From Variibacter gotjawalensis (lineage in GTDB: Bacteria > Pseudomonadota > Alphaproteobacteria > Rhizobiales > Xanthobacteraceae): DNA of 64,000 nt. Position numbers and translations under genes: made by a program. The stretch is from assembly GCF_002355335.1 (NCBI RefSeq), contig NZ_AP014946.1:883501-947500 (forward strand). Reading direction: 5' to 3'. The notes below the pieces were generated by a model. That model worked only from the letters and a program-made list of their open reading frames with translations. It did no database searches and was not told the DNA's origin. Of this stretch, positions 38,825-46,843 are shown in pieces. Position 1 is the first letter of the stretch. Each line of letters begins with the position of its first letter.

Positions 38825-39162
38825 TCGGCGAAAAGTATCCCCGCGACGTCCAGCCGGTTTCTCGGCGGATAGCTTCCATAGCCACCGCACCGCAAAAATT
38901 CCCCACCTCCCTACCGGAACTTTGAACCGGTAGAATCATTGCTACGACATAGAGTGGTTAACAGAGTGTTACATCCCCATATGATGATGGGTGACGAACA
39001 CCTGCGTGACTCGGCTGAGCGTTCTCACGCGTAGCGCTTCGCGAGATAGCCGAGAGTGTCGTTTCCGGCCCGCTGCGGCCCGTGACCCAAATCTGTCAGC
39101 AGCATCAGGCCGTTCCGCTTCATGTTCTTGATTTGTTCTCTCCTGGGAGCTACAAGAAAGCC
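38825..39162. other. 338-nt gap before the radical SAM gene
   Basis: Contains a 7-bp hairpin (38911-38917 with 38927-38933) and, on the minus strand, a 32-residue open frame (39025-39123) reading MKRNGLMLLTDLG to GYLAKRYA. An AGGAG lies 16 nt ahead of that frame, too far for a good SD. The right end probably holds the promoter of the radical SAM gene. Nothing else seen. Confidence 0.4.
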
Positions 39163-40308
39163 ATGCCTCGTTCTGCTGCACTTCGCCTTACCCCGCCGGT
39201 GCCGACCCCCTCAGCGCCGGCGGGGGATTTTCTCGGAACGGGCGTCGACCGTGAGCGGCGGCGCGGCCGCGGTGCGGTCTCCAATGCCTCGGGCCGCTAC
39301 GAGTCGCTCGCCCGCATCGCCTTCGATGACGGCTGGCGCTCGATCGAGCAGCTGCCGGCCTTCAAGACCGAAGTCACGATCGACCAGACCAAAACCATCA
39401 TCGCGCGCAACGACTCGCCGGATATCTCGTTCGACCGCTCGATCAATCCGTATCGCGGCTGCGAGCACGGCTGCGTCTACTGCTTCGCGCGGCCGACGCA
39501 TTCCTTCCTCGGCCTCTCGCCGGGTCTCGACTTCGAGACGAACCTCTTCGTCAAGCCGGATGCACCGCGCCTGCTGGAGCGCGAACTCGCCGCGCGAAAG
39601 TATGAGCCCGCGACGATCGCGATCGGCACCAACACGGATCCGTATCAGCCGATCGAGCGCAAGTATGGCGTGATGCGCAGCATCCTCGAAGTGCTCGAGC
39701 GCGCCGGCCACCCGGTCGGCATCGTGACGAAGTCGTCGCTGGTGCTGCGCGATCTCGACATTCTCTCGCGCATGGCAGAGCGCAATCTCGTCAAGGTCGC
39801 GATCTCGGTGACGACGCTGGACGCGCAGCTCGCCCGCACGATGGAGCCGCGCGCCGCGACGCCGATGCGCCGGTTGGAGACGCTGCGTCAGTTGTCGAAC
39901 GCGGGCGTGCCGACGACCGTGATGGTCGCGCCGATCATTCCGGCCGTGAACGACATGGAGATCGAGAAGATCCTCGACGCCGCGAAGGTCGCGGGTGTGC
40001 GCGAGGCCGGCTACGTGATGCTGCGCCTGCCGCTCGAAGTGCGCGACATCTTCAAGGAGTGGCTTGAGGCGAATTATCCCGACAAGGCCGCGCACGTGTT
40101 CCGCCTGATCCGCGATATGCGCGACGGCAAGGACTACGACTCGGAATGGGGTTCGCGCATGAAGGGCGCCGGTCCGTATGCGTGGATGATCGGCCGCCGC
40201 TTCGAGATGGCCTGCCAGCGCATGGGCTTCAATCGCGACAAGCTCACGATGACGACCGAACATTTCCAGGCGCCCGCGAAAGGCACCGAGCAGCTGAGCT
40301 TGTTTTAG
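39163..40308 (+). CDS. PA0069-family radical SAM protein
   Basis: A 381-residue iron-sulfur enzyme. The radical SAM cysteines are C100, C104 and C107 in RGCEHGCVYC. IGTNTDPYQPIER, GIVTKSSLVLRD and MVAPIIPAVND are typical of this group, which is related to spore photoproduct lyase. The N-terminal VDRERRRGRGAVSN is a family feature. The reaction is not known. ATG 39163 is chosen by family start; GGGAG lies 13 nt upstream. Confidence 0.93.
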   Translation: MPRSAALRLTPPVPTPSAPAGDFLGTGVDRERRRGRGAVSNASGRYESLARIAFDDGWRSIEQLPAFKTEVTIDQTKTIIARNDSPDISFDRSINPYRGCEHGCVYCFARPTHSFLGLSPGLDFETNLFVKPDAPRLLERELAARKYEPATIAIGTNTDPYQPIERKYGVMRSILEVLERAGHPVGIVTKSSLVLRDLDILSRMAERNLVKVAISVTTLDAQLARTMEPRAATPMRRLETLRQLSNAGVPTTVMVAPIIPAVNDMEIEKILDAAKVAGVREAGYVMLRLPLEVRDIFKEWLEANYPDKAAHVFRLIRDMRDGKDYDSEWGSRMKGAGPYAWMIGRRFEMACQRMGFNRDKLTMTTEHFQAPAKGTEQLSLF

Positions 40309-40355
40309 TTTTTTAGCTCGGCAGCGCTGATGCTATCGTCGGCATCATTGTTTAA

Positions 40356-40391
40356 CGTCATGGCCCGGCTTGTCCGGGCCATCCACGTCTT
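40356..40391. repeat. Family B inverted repeat, left
   Basis: A 36-bp sequence starting CGTCATGG and ending CACGTCTT, with an inner palindrome that can form a stable stem. It is the exact reverse complement of 40719-40754. Confidence 0.95.
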
Positions 40392-40427
40392 ACTTACTGT
40401 TCGTCTTATTCACTGGTTGCGTCGTCG

Positions 40428-40715
40428 ATGGGCGGCTGGGTTTATTTCATGAGCAATGGACGCGACGGAATTTTATACGTCGGCGTCATGAGCGATCTCA
40501 TCCGCCGCGTTTACGAACATCGCGAAGGATTGCGGAAGGGCTTCTCGAAGCAATACGGGCTCAAGCGCCTCGTCTACTTCGAACGCCACGACGATATTCG
40601 CGATGCGATCCAGCGTGAGACACGAATCAAGAAATGGCCGCGGGCGTGGAAGGTGCGTCTCATTCACGCGTCCAATCCGAATTGGGACGACTTGTTCGAT
40701 ACGATTGCTGCTTGA
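40428..40715 (+). CDS. GIY-YIG nuclease family protein
   Basis: A 95-residue single-domain GIY-YIG endonuclease (UPF0213/YhbQ-like). The core is seen as V5-Y6, Y17-V-G19, R26 in DLIRRVYEHR, H31 and the metal-binding E64 in RETRIKKW. The end NPNWDDLF is typical of this group. No DNA-recognition domain is attached. It sits alone between perfect inverted repeats, which suggests the protein may act on those palindromes. Substrate not established. Confidence 0.92.
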   Translation: MGGWVYFMSNGRDGILYVGVMSDLIRRVYEHREGLRKGFSKQYGLKRLVYFERHDDIRDAIQRETRIKKWPRAWKVRLIHASNPNWDDLFDTIAA

Positions 40716-40718
40716 AGC

Positions 40719-40754
40719 AAGACGTGGATGGCCCGGACAAGCCGGGCCATGACG
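40719..40754. repeat. Family B inverted repeat, right
   Basis: Exact reverse complement of 40356-40391. It lies 3 nt after the nuclease stop and 22 nt before the end of the convergent tetR gene. Confidence 0.95.
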
Positions 40755-40776
40755 GAGTGTGGGGAGATGCGTGCGA

Positions 40777-41478
40777 TCAGCTCAACCCCCGCTCAACCAT
40801 CGCCAGCAAACTCTGCGCGAGCGCGGCGTATTCGGCCTGCGTGATTTGCACGAGCGGGCCTTCGATCGAAAGCATCGCCATGCCGTGCACCGACGACCAG
40901 GCGAGATATTCGGCGTTCGGCCGGCGCTCCGGCGGCAGGATGCCGCTCGCCGCCATCGCGTCGAGCGCGGCGCTCAAGAGTTCGAACGGGTTGAGGCCGG
41001 ACGGGCCGGCGCGCTCCGGATCGGCGACATGCTCGATGCCGCGCGCGCCGGGCGTGAAGGCCGTGCGGAAGAGGCCGGTCTCCTCGCGCGCGAAGCGCAG
41101 ATATCCGGCGCCGACGGCCCGGAGGCGCGCGCGCGCGAAATCCTGTTGGCTCGGCGTGACGCTCTTTGCGCCGCGCGACGAGACGGCGCCGAGCGAGGCG
41201 ATCTCCAGCGCGGTCGCGCGCTCAATCGCGGCGGCGAGCGCGGCGAGTGACGCAGCGCGCACGCCCTCCAGCAATTCGTCGCGGCTTTTGAAATGGCGAT
41301 AGGCCGCGTTCGGCGCGACGCCGGCCTGGCGGGTCACTTCGCGCAGCACCACCGCATCGGGACCGCCGGCGCGGGCCAGCGCGACCCCGGCCGCAATCAG
41401 CGTGCGCTGCAGATCGCCGTGCCGATAGGTCGTCCGCAATTTTTTCTGACGCCCCGCCGTGGGCGCTTTTTTCGTCAT
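40777..41478 (-). CDS. TetR/AcrR-family repressor
   Basis: A 233-residue regulator. The N-terminal helix-turn-helix is LREVTRQAGVAPNAAYRHFKSRDELL (about 45-70; core shown in two parts of the motif), with a basic N-terminal arm. The C-terminal ligand domain ends in WSSVHGMAMLSIEGPL, typical of the WHG-type (TetR_C_33) group. It is divergent from a VOC protein gene, with two near-identical dyads between them. Confidence 0.9.
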   Translation of the reverse strand: MTKKAPTAGRQKKLRTTYRHGDLQRTLIAAGVALARAGGPDAVVLREVTRQAGVAPNAAYRHFKSRDELLEGVRAASLAALAAAIERATALEIASLGAVSSRGAKSVTPSQQDFARARLRAVGAGYLRFAREETGLFRTAFTPGARGIEHVADPERAGPSGLNPFELLSAALDAMAASGILPPERRPNAEYLAWSSVHGMAMLSIEGPLVQITQAEYAALAQSLLAMVERGLS

Positions 41479-41559
41479 ATTTCAATCACCTGGCCGGCGC
41501 TGCGCCGGCCCCGGATAGCCTGCCGCGTCACGAAGCTGTCAGCAACATCGCATTATGAT

Positions 41560-41606
41560 GTGGACAATGTCCACTTTGCCTGATATCAATTGTGGACGCT
41601 GTACAC
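41560..41606. promoter_or_regulatory. Twin operator between tetR and the VOC gene
   Basis: A perfect dyad GTGGACAATGTCCAC at 41560-41574 and a near copy GTGGACGCTGTACAC at 41592-41606, set 32 bp apart (about three helical turns) in the divergent gap. This fits binding sites of the adjacent TetR protein; the role is inferred. Confidence 0.75.
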
Positions 41607-41636
41607 ATAAGCCTTCGAAGTTTCGGGAGAACGACG

Positions 41637-42074
41637 ATGCAATTCCAGCCTTACCTGTTTTTCGGCGGCACCTGCGCCGAGGCGATGACCACCTACGAAC
41701 GCGTTCTAGGAGGCAAGATGCAGATGATGATGAAGTATTCGCAGACCCCGCCGCAGGAAGGCCCCGCACCGGAAGGCTGCGCGGAGCTACCGGCCGGCTT
41801 CGGCGATAAGATCGCGCATGCGGCGCTGGAGCTCGACGGCTCGATGCTGATGGCGTCCGACAGCCCGATGCCGAATTTCGAGCCGATGAAGAATGTCTAC
41901 GTCACGGTGTCTTTCCCGACGCCCGAGAAGGCTAAGGAAGTGTTCGACGCGCTCGCGCAGGGCGGCAAGGTCGAGATGCCGATGGCCGAGACCTTCTGGG
42001 TCGAATCGTTCGGCTCGCTGGTCGATCGCTTCGGCACCCATTGGATGATCAACGGCGGCAAGCCGAAGTTCTAA
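41637..42074 (+). CDS. VOC-family (PhnB-like) protein
   Basis: A 145-residue glyoxalase-fold protein. The start MQFQPYLFFGGTCAEAM and the elements VLGGKMQMMMKY, LMASDSP and DRFGTHWMIN are typical of PhnB/3-demethylubiquinone-like VOC proteins. GGGAG precedes ATG 41637. It is probably controlled by the divergent TetR protein. Substrate unknown. Confidence 0.9.
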   Translation: MQFQPYLFFGGTCAEAMTTYERVLGGKMQMMMKYSQTPPQEGPAPEGCAELPAGFGDKIAHAALELDGSMLMASDSPMPNFEPMKNVYVTVSFPTPEKAKEVFDALAQGGKVEMPMAETFWVESFGSLVDRFGTHWMINGGKPKF

Positions 42075-42123
42075 TCGCTCAGTAGTCCCCGCGTCAGCTG
42101 TGCCCCCTCCAGCAAAACGCGGC

Positions 42124-42165
42124 ACGCCTCGGAAGCTTCTGCCGGCTTCCGGGGCGTATTTTTTT
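42124..42165 (+). terminator. Terminator of the VOC gene
   Basis: A 13-bp stem (42124-42136 with 42145-42157, one G-T pair) followed by A and seven T: a standard Rho-independent terminator. The T-run touches the stop codon of the opposing gene. Confidence 0.9.
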
Positions 42166-42772
42166 ATGACTCTGGGATGAGGTCTTCCGGCAAGCTGTCG
42201 GGATTGTAGGAGCGCGGGCGATTAGCCTCGGCGCTTTTCCAGATCGGCCACGCGCAGGCGACGCAAGCGATCAGCGTGAGCAGGATCTTCCATTCGCCCA
42301 CGTAGAAGAACACGAAGAGCGGGATCAAACTCATCAGCGCAAAGAAGCCGGCCGCAACCATCAGCACCATGTGCCGGCCTTCGGTTAGGCCCGCGAAGAA
42401 GCGGATGCGGTTCTTGTCGGCCGCCGACAATCTGTGATGCAGCTCGGAAACGAAATGCACATAGGGCGCGATGCGCTCCGGGTCCGGAAAGCCTCTCCCG
42501 TCGTTGCTGACAGCGCTCACCACGAAACCGTCCGCGAAGGTCATTTGGCAGACGCCGCCGGTTCCGCTGGAGCCTTTGGCCAGAACGGTCGTCACGCTCA
42601 TGCGGATTTCGCGGATGTCGGCGAAGCGGCCTTCATGCGCGACGCCGTCGATTTCGAACGCGACGCGGTCGGCCTTCACCGTGATGCCGCGATTGGCGTA
42701 GCTCCAAACAATGCCGCCGGTTTTCGGAACAACGAAAAGATCGAAGAACTCGTCCTTCGCAGGCTCACTCAC
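42164..42772 (-). CDS. Hypothetical membrane protein
   Basis: A 202-residue protein with a soluble N-terminal region (about 1-130) and two adjacent transmembrane helices (HMVLMVAAGFFALMSLIPLF, then ILLTLIACVACAWPIW). The GTG start at 42772 overlaps the helicase stop (GTGA), so the two are probably translated together. No family recognised. Confidence 0.75.
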   Translation of the reverse strand: MSEPAKDEFFDLFVVPKTGGIVWSYANRGITVKADRVAFEIDGVAHEGRFADIREIRMSVTTVLAKGSSGTGGVCQMTFADGFVVSAVSNDGRGFPDPERIAPYVHFVSELHHRLSAADKNRIRFFAGLTEGRHMVLMVAAGFFALMSLIPLFVFFYVGEWKILLTLIACVACAWPIWKSAEANRPRSYNPDSLPEDLIPES

Positions 42773-43878
42773 GTCACGACCGTCAACCGCTTGGCGGCCC
42801 GCGTGATGCCCGTATAAAGCCAGCGCGCGCGATGTTCCGGGAACGCGAACGACTCGTCGAAGACGACGACGTCGTCCCACTGCGAGCCTTGGCTTTTGTG
42901 CACCGTGAGGACGTAACCGAAATCGAATTCGTCGTGGCGCTTGCGCAAGCTCCAGTCGAGCGTCTCGATCTCGCCGGAGAAACACTCGGGCCGGATCGAG
43001 ACCTTCACGTCGCGTCCGCCCATCTCCTCGTCGGAGGCCAGGCGAAAGCGGAGCGCCCCGGTCTTGCGCGATTTGTTTTCGCGCACGATCCAGAGGCCGC
43101 CGTTGAACAAACCCTTCTTGCGGTTGTTGCGCAGGCAGACGAGCTTGTCGCCGGCGACCGGCATCGGCTCCTTGAAGCCGCGCCGTTCGCGCATGCGCTG
43201 ATTGTAGGCGCGCCGCGTCGTGTTGCGGCCGACCAGAACTTGATCCGCGTTGATGACGCGATTGGGATCGAGGCCGTCCCGCCGCACGACTTGGCTCTCG
43301 CCATATTCGCCGGGCGTGAGCGTCTCGCCCGCACGCACCTGCATCGAGATACGGACGATCGGATCGTCCTCGGCTTGGCGATGCACTTCGGTCAGCATCG
43401 CGTCGGGCTCGGCCTCGGTGAAGAAGCCGCCGCCTTGCACGGGTGGCAATTGTGCCGGGTCGCCGAGCACCAGCACGGGGCGGCCGAAGGACAGCAGATC
43501 GCGGCCGAGATCGCCGTCCACCATCGAGCATTCGTCGATGACGATGAGCTTGGAACGCGAGGCGGGCGAATCGTCGTAGAGCTCGAAGGTCGGCGTCTCG
43601 ACGCCCGAATCGCGCGGGCGATAGATAAGGCTATGGATCGTTTGCGCGTTGACGCAGCCTTTGCCGCGCATCACCAGCGCGGCTTTGCCCGTGAAGGCGG
43701 CGTACTGCACGCGCCCTTCGACAGCCTCGGCGATCTCACGCGCCAGAGTTGTCTTGCCGGTGCCGGCGTAACCGAAGAGGCGGAACACCTGCGGCGTCGA
43801 GCCTTCGCCGGGCTTCTCTTTCAGCCAAGCCGCAACGGCGTTGAGTGCTTTGTCCTGATGCGGCGTGAAGGTGGTCAT
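42769..43878 (-). CDS. SF1B DNA helicase, RecD2/Dda-like
   Basis: A 369-residue ATP-dependent helicase. Motifs in order: Walker A GYAGTGKTT, Walker B LIVIDECSMVD, GDPAQLPPV (motif III), a 1B-like beta-barrel region, TVHKSQGSQWDDVVV (motif V) and LYTGITRAAKRL (motif VI). It is shorter than RecD2 and lacks its N-terminal domain, so it fits the small Dda-type group with 5'-3' polarity. Role in repair or replication restart is inferred. Confidence 0.92.
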   Translation of the reverse strand: MTTFTPHQDKALNAVAAWLKEKPGEGSTPQVFRLFGYAGTGKTTLAREIAEAVEGRVQYAAFTGKAALVMRGKGCVNAQTIHSLIYRPRDSGVETPTFELYDDSPASRSKLIVIDECSMVDGDLGRDLLSFGRPVLVLGDPAQLPPVQGGGFFTEAEPDAMLTEVHRQAEDDPIVRISMQVRAGETLTPGEYGESQVVRRDGLDPNRVINADQVLVGRNTTRRAYNQRMRERRGFKEPMPVAGDKLVCLRNNRKKGLFNGGLWIVRENKSRKTGALRFRLASDEEMGGRDVKVSIRPECFSGEIETLDWSLRKRHDEFDFGYVLTVHKSQGSQWDDVVVFDESFAFPEHRARWLYTGITRAAKRLTVVT

Positions 43879-44183
43879 GGGCGATGTCTATAATATGAGG
43901 AATGACGGTGCGTTAGCCAAAGTTTGATCTTGCGCCTTGAATCCGCCGCAAGAAACTGTCATATGCCGCCGCAGCGGATCACTGGCTGTCTCTCAGCCGT
44001 TTGCGGGCCGCGTGAACGAAGTCCGGCGCTTGATTGAGGCGTCTTGGTTTTCGGCCCGCCATTTAGTCGATCTGTCCCCCTGTTAGACACCCCTGAACAC
44101 GCGGGATGTCCTTCGCAAACCGCAACGCGGCTGCCGAGGGCAGTGATGCGCGTTGATTCGGTTTTCGTCATGAAAGACCTTCT
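43879..44183. other. 305-nt divergent gap before the DEAD-box gene
   Basis: Separates the divergent helicase genes. It should hold both promoters and a long 5' leader for the DEAD-box gene. A minus-strand open frame of 70 residues (43959-44171) has no SD and poor composition, so it was not called. No convincing promoter or riboswitch was recognised. Confidence 0.4.
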
Positions 44184-46091
44184 TTGACTTCATTTAACGA
44201 TTTCGGCCTCGCAGAGCCGATTCTTCGCGCACTTGCCGAAGAGAAGTATGTCACCCCCACGCCGATTCAGAACGATTCGCTCCCGCTGGTGATCAGCGGC
44301 CGCGATCTCATCGGCATTGCGCAGACCGGTACCGGCAAGACCGCCGCGTTCGCGCTCCCCATTCTCAACCGTCTCGCCACGACGCCGCGCCCGCTCGAGA
44401 AGAAGAGCTGCCGCGTCCTCGTTCTCGCACCGACGCGCGAACTCTCAGGCCAGATCTCCGACAGCTTCCGCACCTACGCGCGCCACATGCGCGTTTCGGT
44501 CGGTCTCGCGATCGGCGGCGTGCCGATGGGCCGTCAGGTCCGCTCGATGATGAACGGCGTCGATATTCTCGTCGCAACGCCGGGCCGTTTGCTCGACCTC
44601 GTGCGCGGCAACGCCGTGCGTTTGGGCTCGATCGAGATGCTGGTGCTCGACGAAGCCGACCGCATGCTCGACATGGGCTTCATCAACGACATCCGTAAGA
44701 TCGTCGCGAAGGTTCCGGCCGAACGTCAGACGCTGCTCTTCTCGGCAACGATGCCGCGCGAGATCGCCGATCTTGCCGATTCGCTGCTGCGCGATCCGGC
44801 GCGTGTCGCCGTGACGCCGGTTGCTAAGACCGCCGACAAGGTTGCGCAGCGCGTGATCCACACGACGAAGTCTCAGAAGCCGGACCTTCTGGTCGCGACG
44901 CTGAACAGCGAAGTGAAGGACCGCGCCATCGTCTTCACGCGCACCAAGCATGGCGCCGACAAGGTCGTGAAGTTCCTGGAAAAGGCCGGCATCTCGTCCG
45001 ACGCGTTGCACGGCAACAAGTCGCAGGGCCAGCGCGAGCGTGCGCTTTCGAACTTCCGTGACGGCCGCTCGAAGATCCTGGTTGCGACCGATCTTGCGGC
45101 GCGCGGCATCGACGTCGACGGCGTCAGCCACGTCATCAACTTCGACATCCCGAACGAGCCCGAGAGCTACGTCCACCGCATCGGCCGCACCGCGCGCGCC
45201 GGCGCCGAGGGCATCGCGATCTCGTTCTGCGATGGCGAGGAGGCTTCGTACCTCCGCAGCATCGAACGTCTCATCAAGATGACGATCCCGGCCGAAGGTG
45301 AGCCGCCGGCGCACAGCCACGGCGCACGCAAGCCGCAGCAGCGTGGCGGTCATCGTCAACGCTTCGGCGGTGGCGAGCGTCGCGAACATCGTGGTGACGG
45401 CGAAGGCCGCCCGCAGCGCGAGGCACGTCCGCACGGCGAAGGGCGCCCGCAGCGCGACGCACGTCCGCACGGCGAAGGCCGCCCGCAGCGTGATGCACGT
45501 CCGAATGGCGAGGGCCGTCCGCAGCGTGATGCACGTCCGAATGGCGAGGGCCGTCCGCAGCGTGATGCACGTCCGCACGGAGAAGGCCGCCCGCAGCGTG
45601 ATGCACGTCCGCAGGGTGAGGGTCGTCCGCAACGTGACGCGCGTCCGCACGGTGAAGGCCGTCCGCAGCGCGACGGTCAACGCAACAACGAGCACCGTGC
45701 CGGCGAGAATCGTGGCGGCGAAAACCGCGGCGGTGAGCGTCAGTGGCAGCCGCGCCAGGGTGAAACCCCGCGTTATGGCGAGGCTGCCGGTGAACGCCGC
45801 GATCGCCCGAACCATAGCAATCGCCCGCATCACAGCGCCGCCGAAGGTGAGCGCTCGAAGGGCGAGCGTTCGCATGGCGCCCCGGGCAAGAACGGCGGCC
45901 GCCCGCATCGCGGCCAGCGCCCGCAAAACGGCAATCGTCCGGACCATTCCCGCAAGGGCGACCAGCAAAACGCCGGTGGCCAGCGCGGAACGGTTGCGCG
46001 AGACGGCGAAATAGGCTCTGTCGCGTTCCTGAAAAGGGATGATAAGCCGTATCGCCAGCGCCCGCGCGGCGCGCGCCCGGCAAACGCTTAA
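44184..46091 (+). CDS. DEAD-box ATP-dependent RNA helicase (RhlE-like) with repeat tail
   Basis: A 635-residue RNA helicase, probably in cold adaptation or ribosome assembly. Motifs: Q motif ([20 protein letters not shown]), [51 protein letters not shown] and [10 protein letters not shown]. The core ends near residue 380. The tail is basic, with a 12-residue repeat [12 protein letters not shown] at 406-501. TTG 44184 is the start because the N-terminus then matches the family; SD is weak. Confidence 0.92.
   Translation: MTSFNDFGLAEPILRALAEEKYVTPTPIQNDSLPLVISGRDLIGIAQTGTGKTAAFALPILNRLATTPRPLEKKSCRVLVLAPTRELSGQISDSFRTYARHMRVSVGLAIGGVPMGRQVRSMMNGVDILVATPGRLLDLVRGNAVRLGSIEMLVLDEADRMLDMGFINDIRKIVAKVPAERQTLLFSATMPREIADLADSLLRDPARVAVTPVAKTADKVAQRVIHTTKSQKPDLLVATLNSEVKDRAIVFTRTKHGADKVVKFLEKAGISSDALHGNKSQGQRERALSNFRDGRSKILVATDLAARGIDVDGVSHVINFDIPNEPESYVHRIGRTARAGAEGIAISFCDGEEASYLRSIERLIKMTIPAEGEPPAHSHGARKPQQRGGHRQRFGGGERREHRGDGEGRPQREARPHGEGRPQRDARPHGEGRPQRDARPNGEGRPQRDARPNGEGRPQRDARPHGEGRPQRDARPQGEGRPQRDARPHGEGRPQRDGQRNNEHRAGENRGGENRGGERQWQPRQGETPRYGEAAGERRDRPNHSNRPHHSAAEGERSKGERSHGAPGKNGGRPHRGQRPQNGNRPDHSRKGDQQNAGGQRGTVARDGEIGSVAFLKRDDKPYRQRPRGARPANA
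45399..45686 (+). repeat. 36-bp coding tandem repeat, eight units
   Basis: Eight consecutive 36-bp units, in frame, code for [12 protein letters not shown] with H/N/Q changes at the last position; the last unit is degenerate. Third-base changes between units are few, so the array looks recent and prone to copy-number change. It lies in the RNA-binding tail of the DEAD-box helicase. Confidence 0.92.
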
Positions 46092-46105
46092 GACCAGGAA
46101 GACTC

Positions 46106-46378
46106 ATGGCGAAAGAAGACATTCTGGAGTTTGACGGAATCGTCACCGAGGTGCTCCCGGACGGTAACTTCCGGGTGAAACTCGATAACGAACACGAAGT
46201 GCTCGCTTACACGGCCGGCAAGATGCGCAAATTCCGCATCCGCACCGGCGTGGGCGATCGCGTCATCGTCGAGATGAGCCCGTACGATCTCGCGCGTGGC
46301 CGCATCAGCTTCCGCCACAAGTCGGATCGTCCGCCCGTTATCGGGTCCGGCCAGCGCCGGCCACAGTTCCGGCGGTAA
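46106..46378 (+). CDS. infA: Translation initiation factor IF-1
   Basis: A 90-residue S1/OB-fold protein. [38 protein letters not shown] and [10 protein letters not shown] follow IF-1 closely. The C-terminal extension ([15 protein letters not shown]) makes it longer than the 72-residue E. coli protein, as in other Rhizobiales. AGGAAG precedes ATG 46106. It follows the DEAD-box gene by 14 nt, and a strong terminator follows. Confidence 0.96.
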   Translation: MAKEDILEFDGIVTEVLPDGNFRVKLDNEHEVLAYTAGKMRKFRIRTGVGDRVIVEMSPYDLARGRISFRHKSDRPPVIGSGQRRPQFRR

Positions 46379-46403
46379 GTGTCGCGTAAAGGTTGAGGAA
46401 AGA

Positions 46404-46436
46404 GGCGGATGCTACATGGGTAGCGTCCGCCTTTTT
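46404..46436 (+). terminator. infA: infA terminator
   Basis: A 12-bp stem (46404-46415 with 46420-46431, one G-T pair) with an ATGG loop and a run of five T. A standard Rho-independent terminator. Confidence 0.93.
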
Positions 46437-46456
46437 CATTTGATCGGGACTGTTGG

Positions 46457-46843
46457 ATGCAGACTCTGAAGCGGTGGCTCATCTTGCTCGGCTTAGCGTT
46501 GCCGGCCGCCAGCGTACCGCTCGGGTTGATTCTGTTCGATGTGCATGCGCGCCACGGCGTTGCGTGGTGCAGGTTCACCGCCTCCTCGGCATGGGTTCTC
46601 GCGATCGGTCTCGTCTTGCAGCTATGCTGGATCGCTAACGAACTCATCGTGGCTTTGAGCGAGCGCAAGTACTTCCGGAATACTTTGGGTTTTGCTGAGA
46701 TCGTCGCATACGGAGGCGATAGTGGCCCGCCGACACTGCCGCTTACGCGCCGCGAAAAGGCGTTTTGCTTTACGGTCTTCGCGCTTGGTCTGTGTGTTGC
46801 GATCTGGGCCTCAGCCAACGCGACCAATCTGGCTTGCGGCTAG
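46457..46843 (+). CDS. Hypothetical membrane protein
   Basis: A 128-residue protein with three likely helices (near 8-26, 41-64 and 104-121) and a soluble loop of about 35 residues. No family recognised. It is downstream of the infA terminator, so it probably has its own promoter. Its stop and that of the opposing dehydrogenase form TAGCTA. Confidence 0.65.
   Translation: MQTLKRWLILLGLALPAASVPLGLILFDVHARHGVAWCRFTASSAWVLAIGLVLQLCWIANELIVALSERKYFRNTLGFAEIVAYGGDSGPPTLPLTRREKAFCFTVFALGLCVAIWASANATNLACG

Larger units (their letters stand above)
40356..40754. mobile_element. Candidate 399-bp palindrome-bounded GIY-YIG element
   Basis: Two identical 36-bp inverted repeats, 40356-40391 and 40719-40754, enclose one gene, the GIY-YIG nuclease. 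Each repeat is itself a palindrome (TGGCCCGGCTTGTCCGGGCC core). The gene starts 36 nt inside the left repeat and stops 3 nt before the right one. No target-site duplication is visible (left flank TTTAA, right flank GAGTG). The layout recalls REP-associated nuclease units, with GIY-YIG in place of the RAYT enzyme. Mobility is inferred. Confidence 0.6.

Noticed and set aside
43959-44171. 70-residue minus-strand frame before the DEAD-box gene
   Set aside because: No SD, low-quality composition and it occupies the expected promoter/leader region.
45399-45686. CRISPR-like array of 36-bp repeats
   Set aside because: Units are contiguous with no spacers and are in frame within the DEAD-box helicase.
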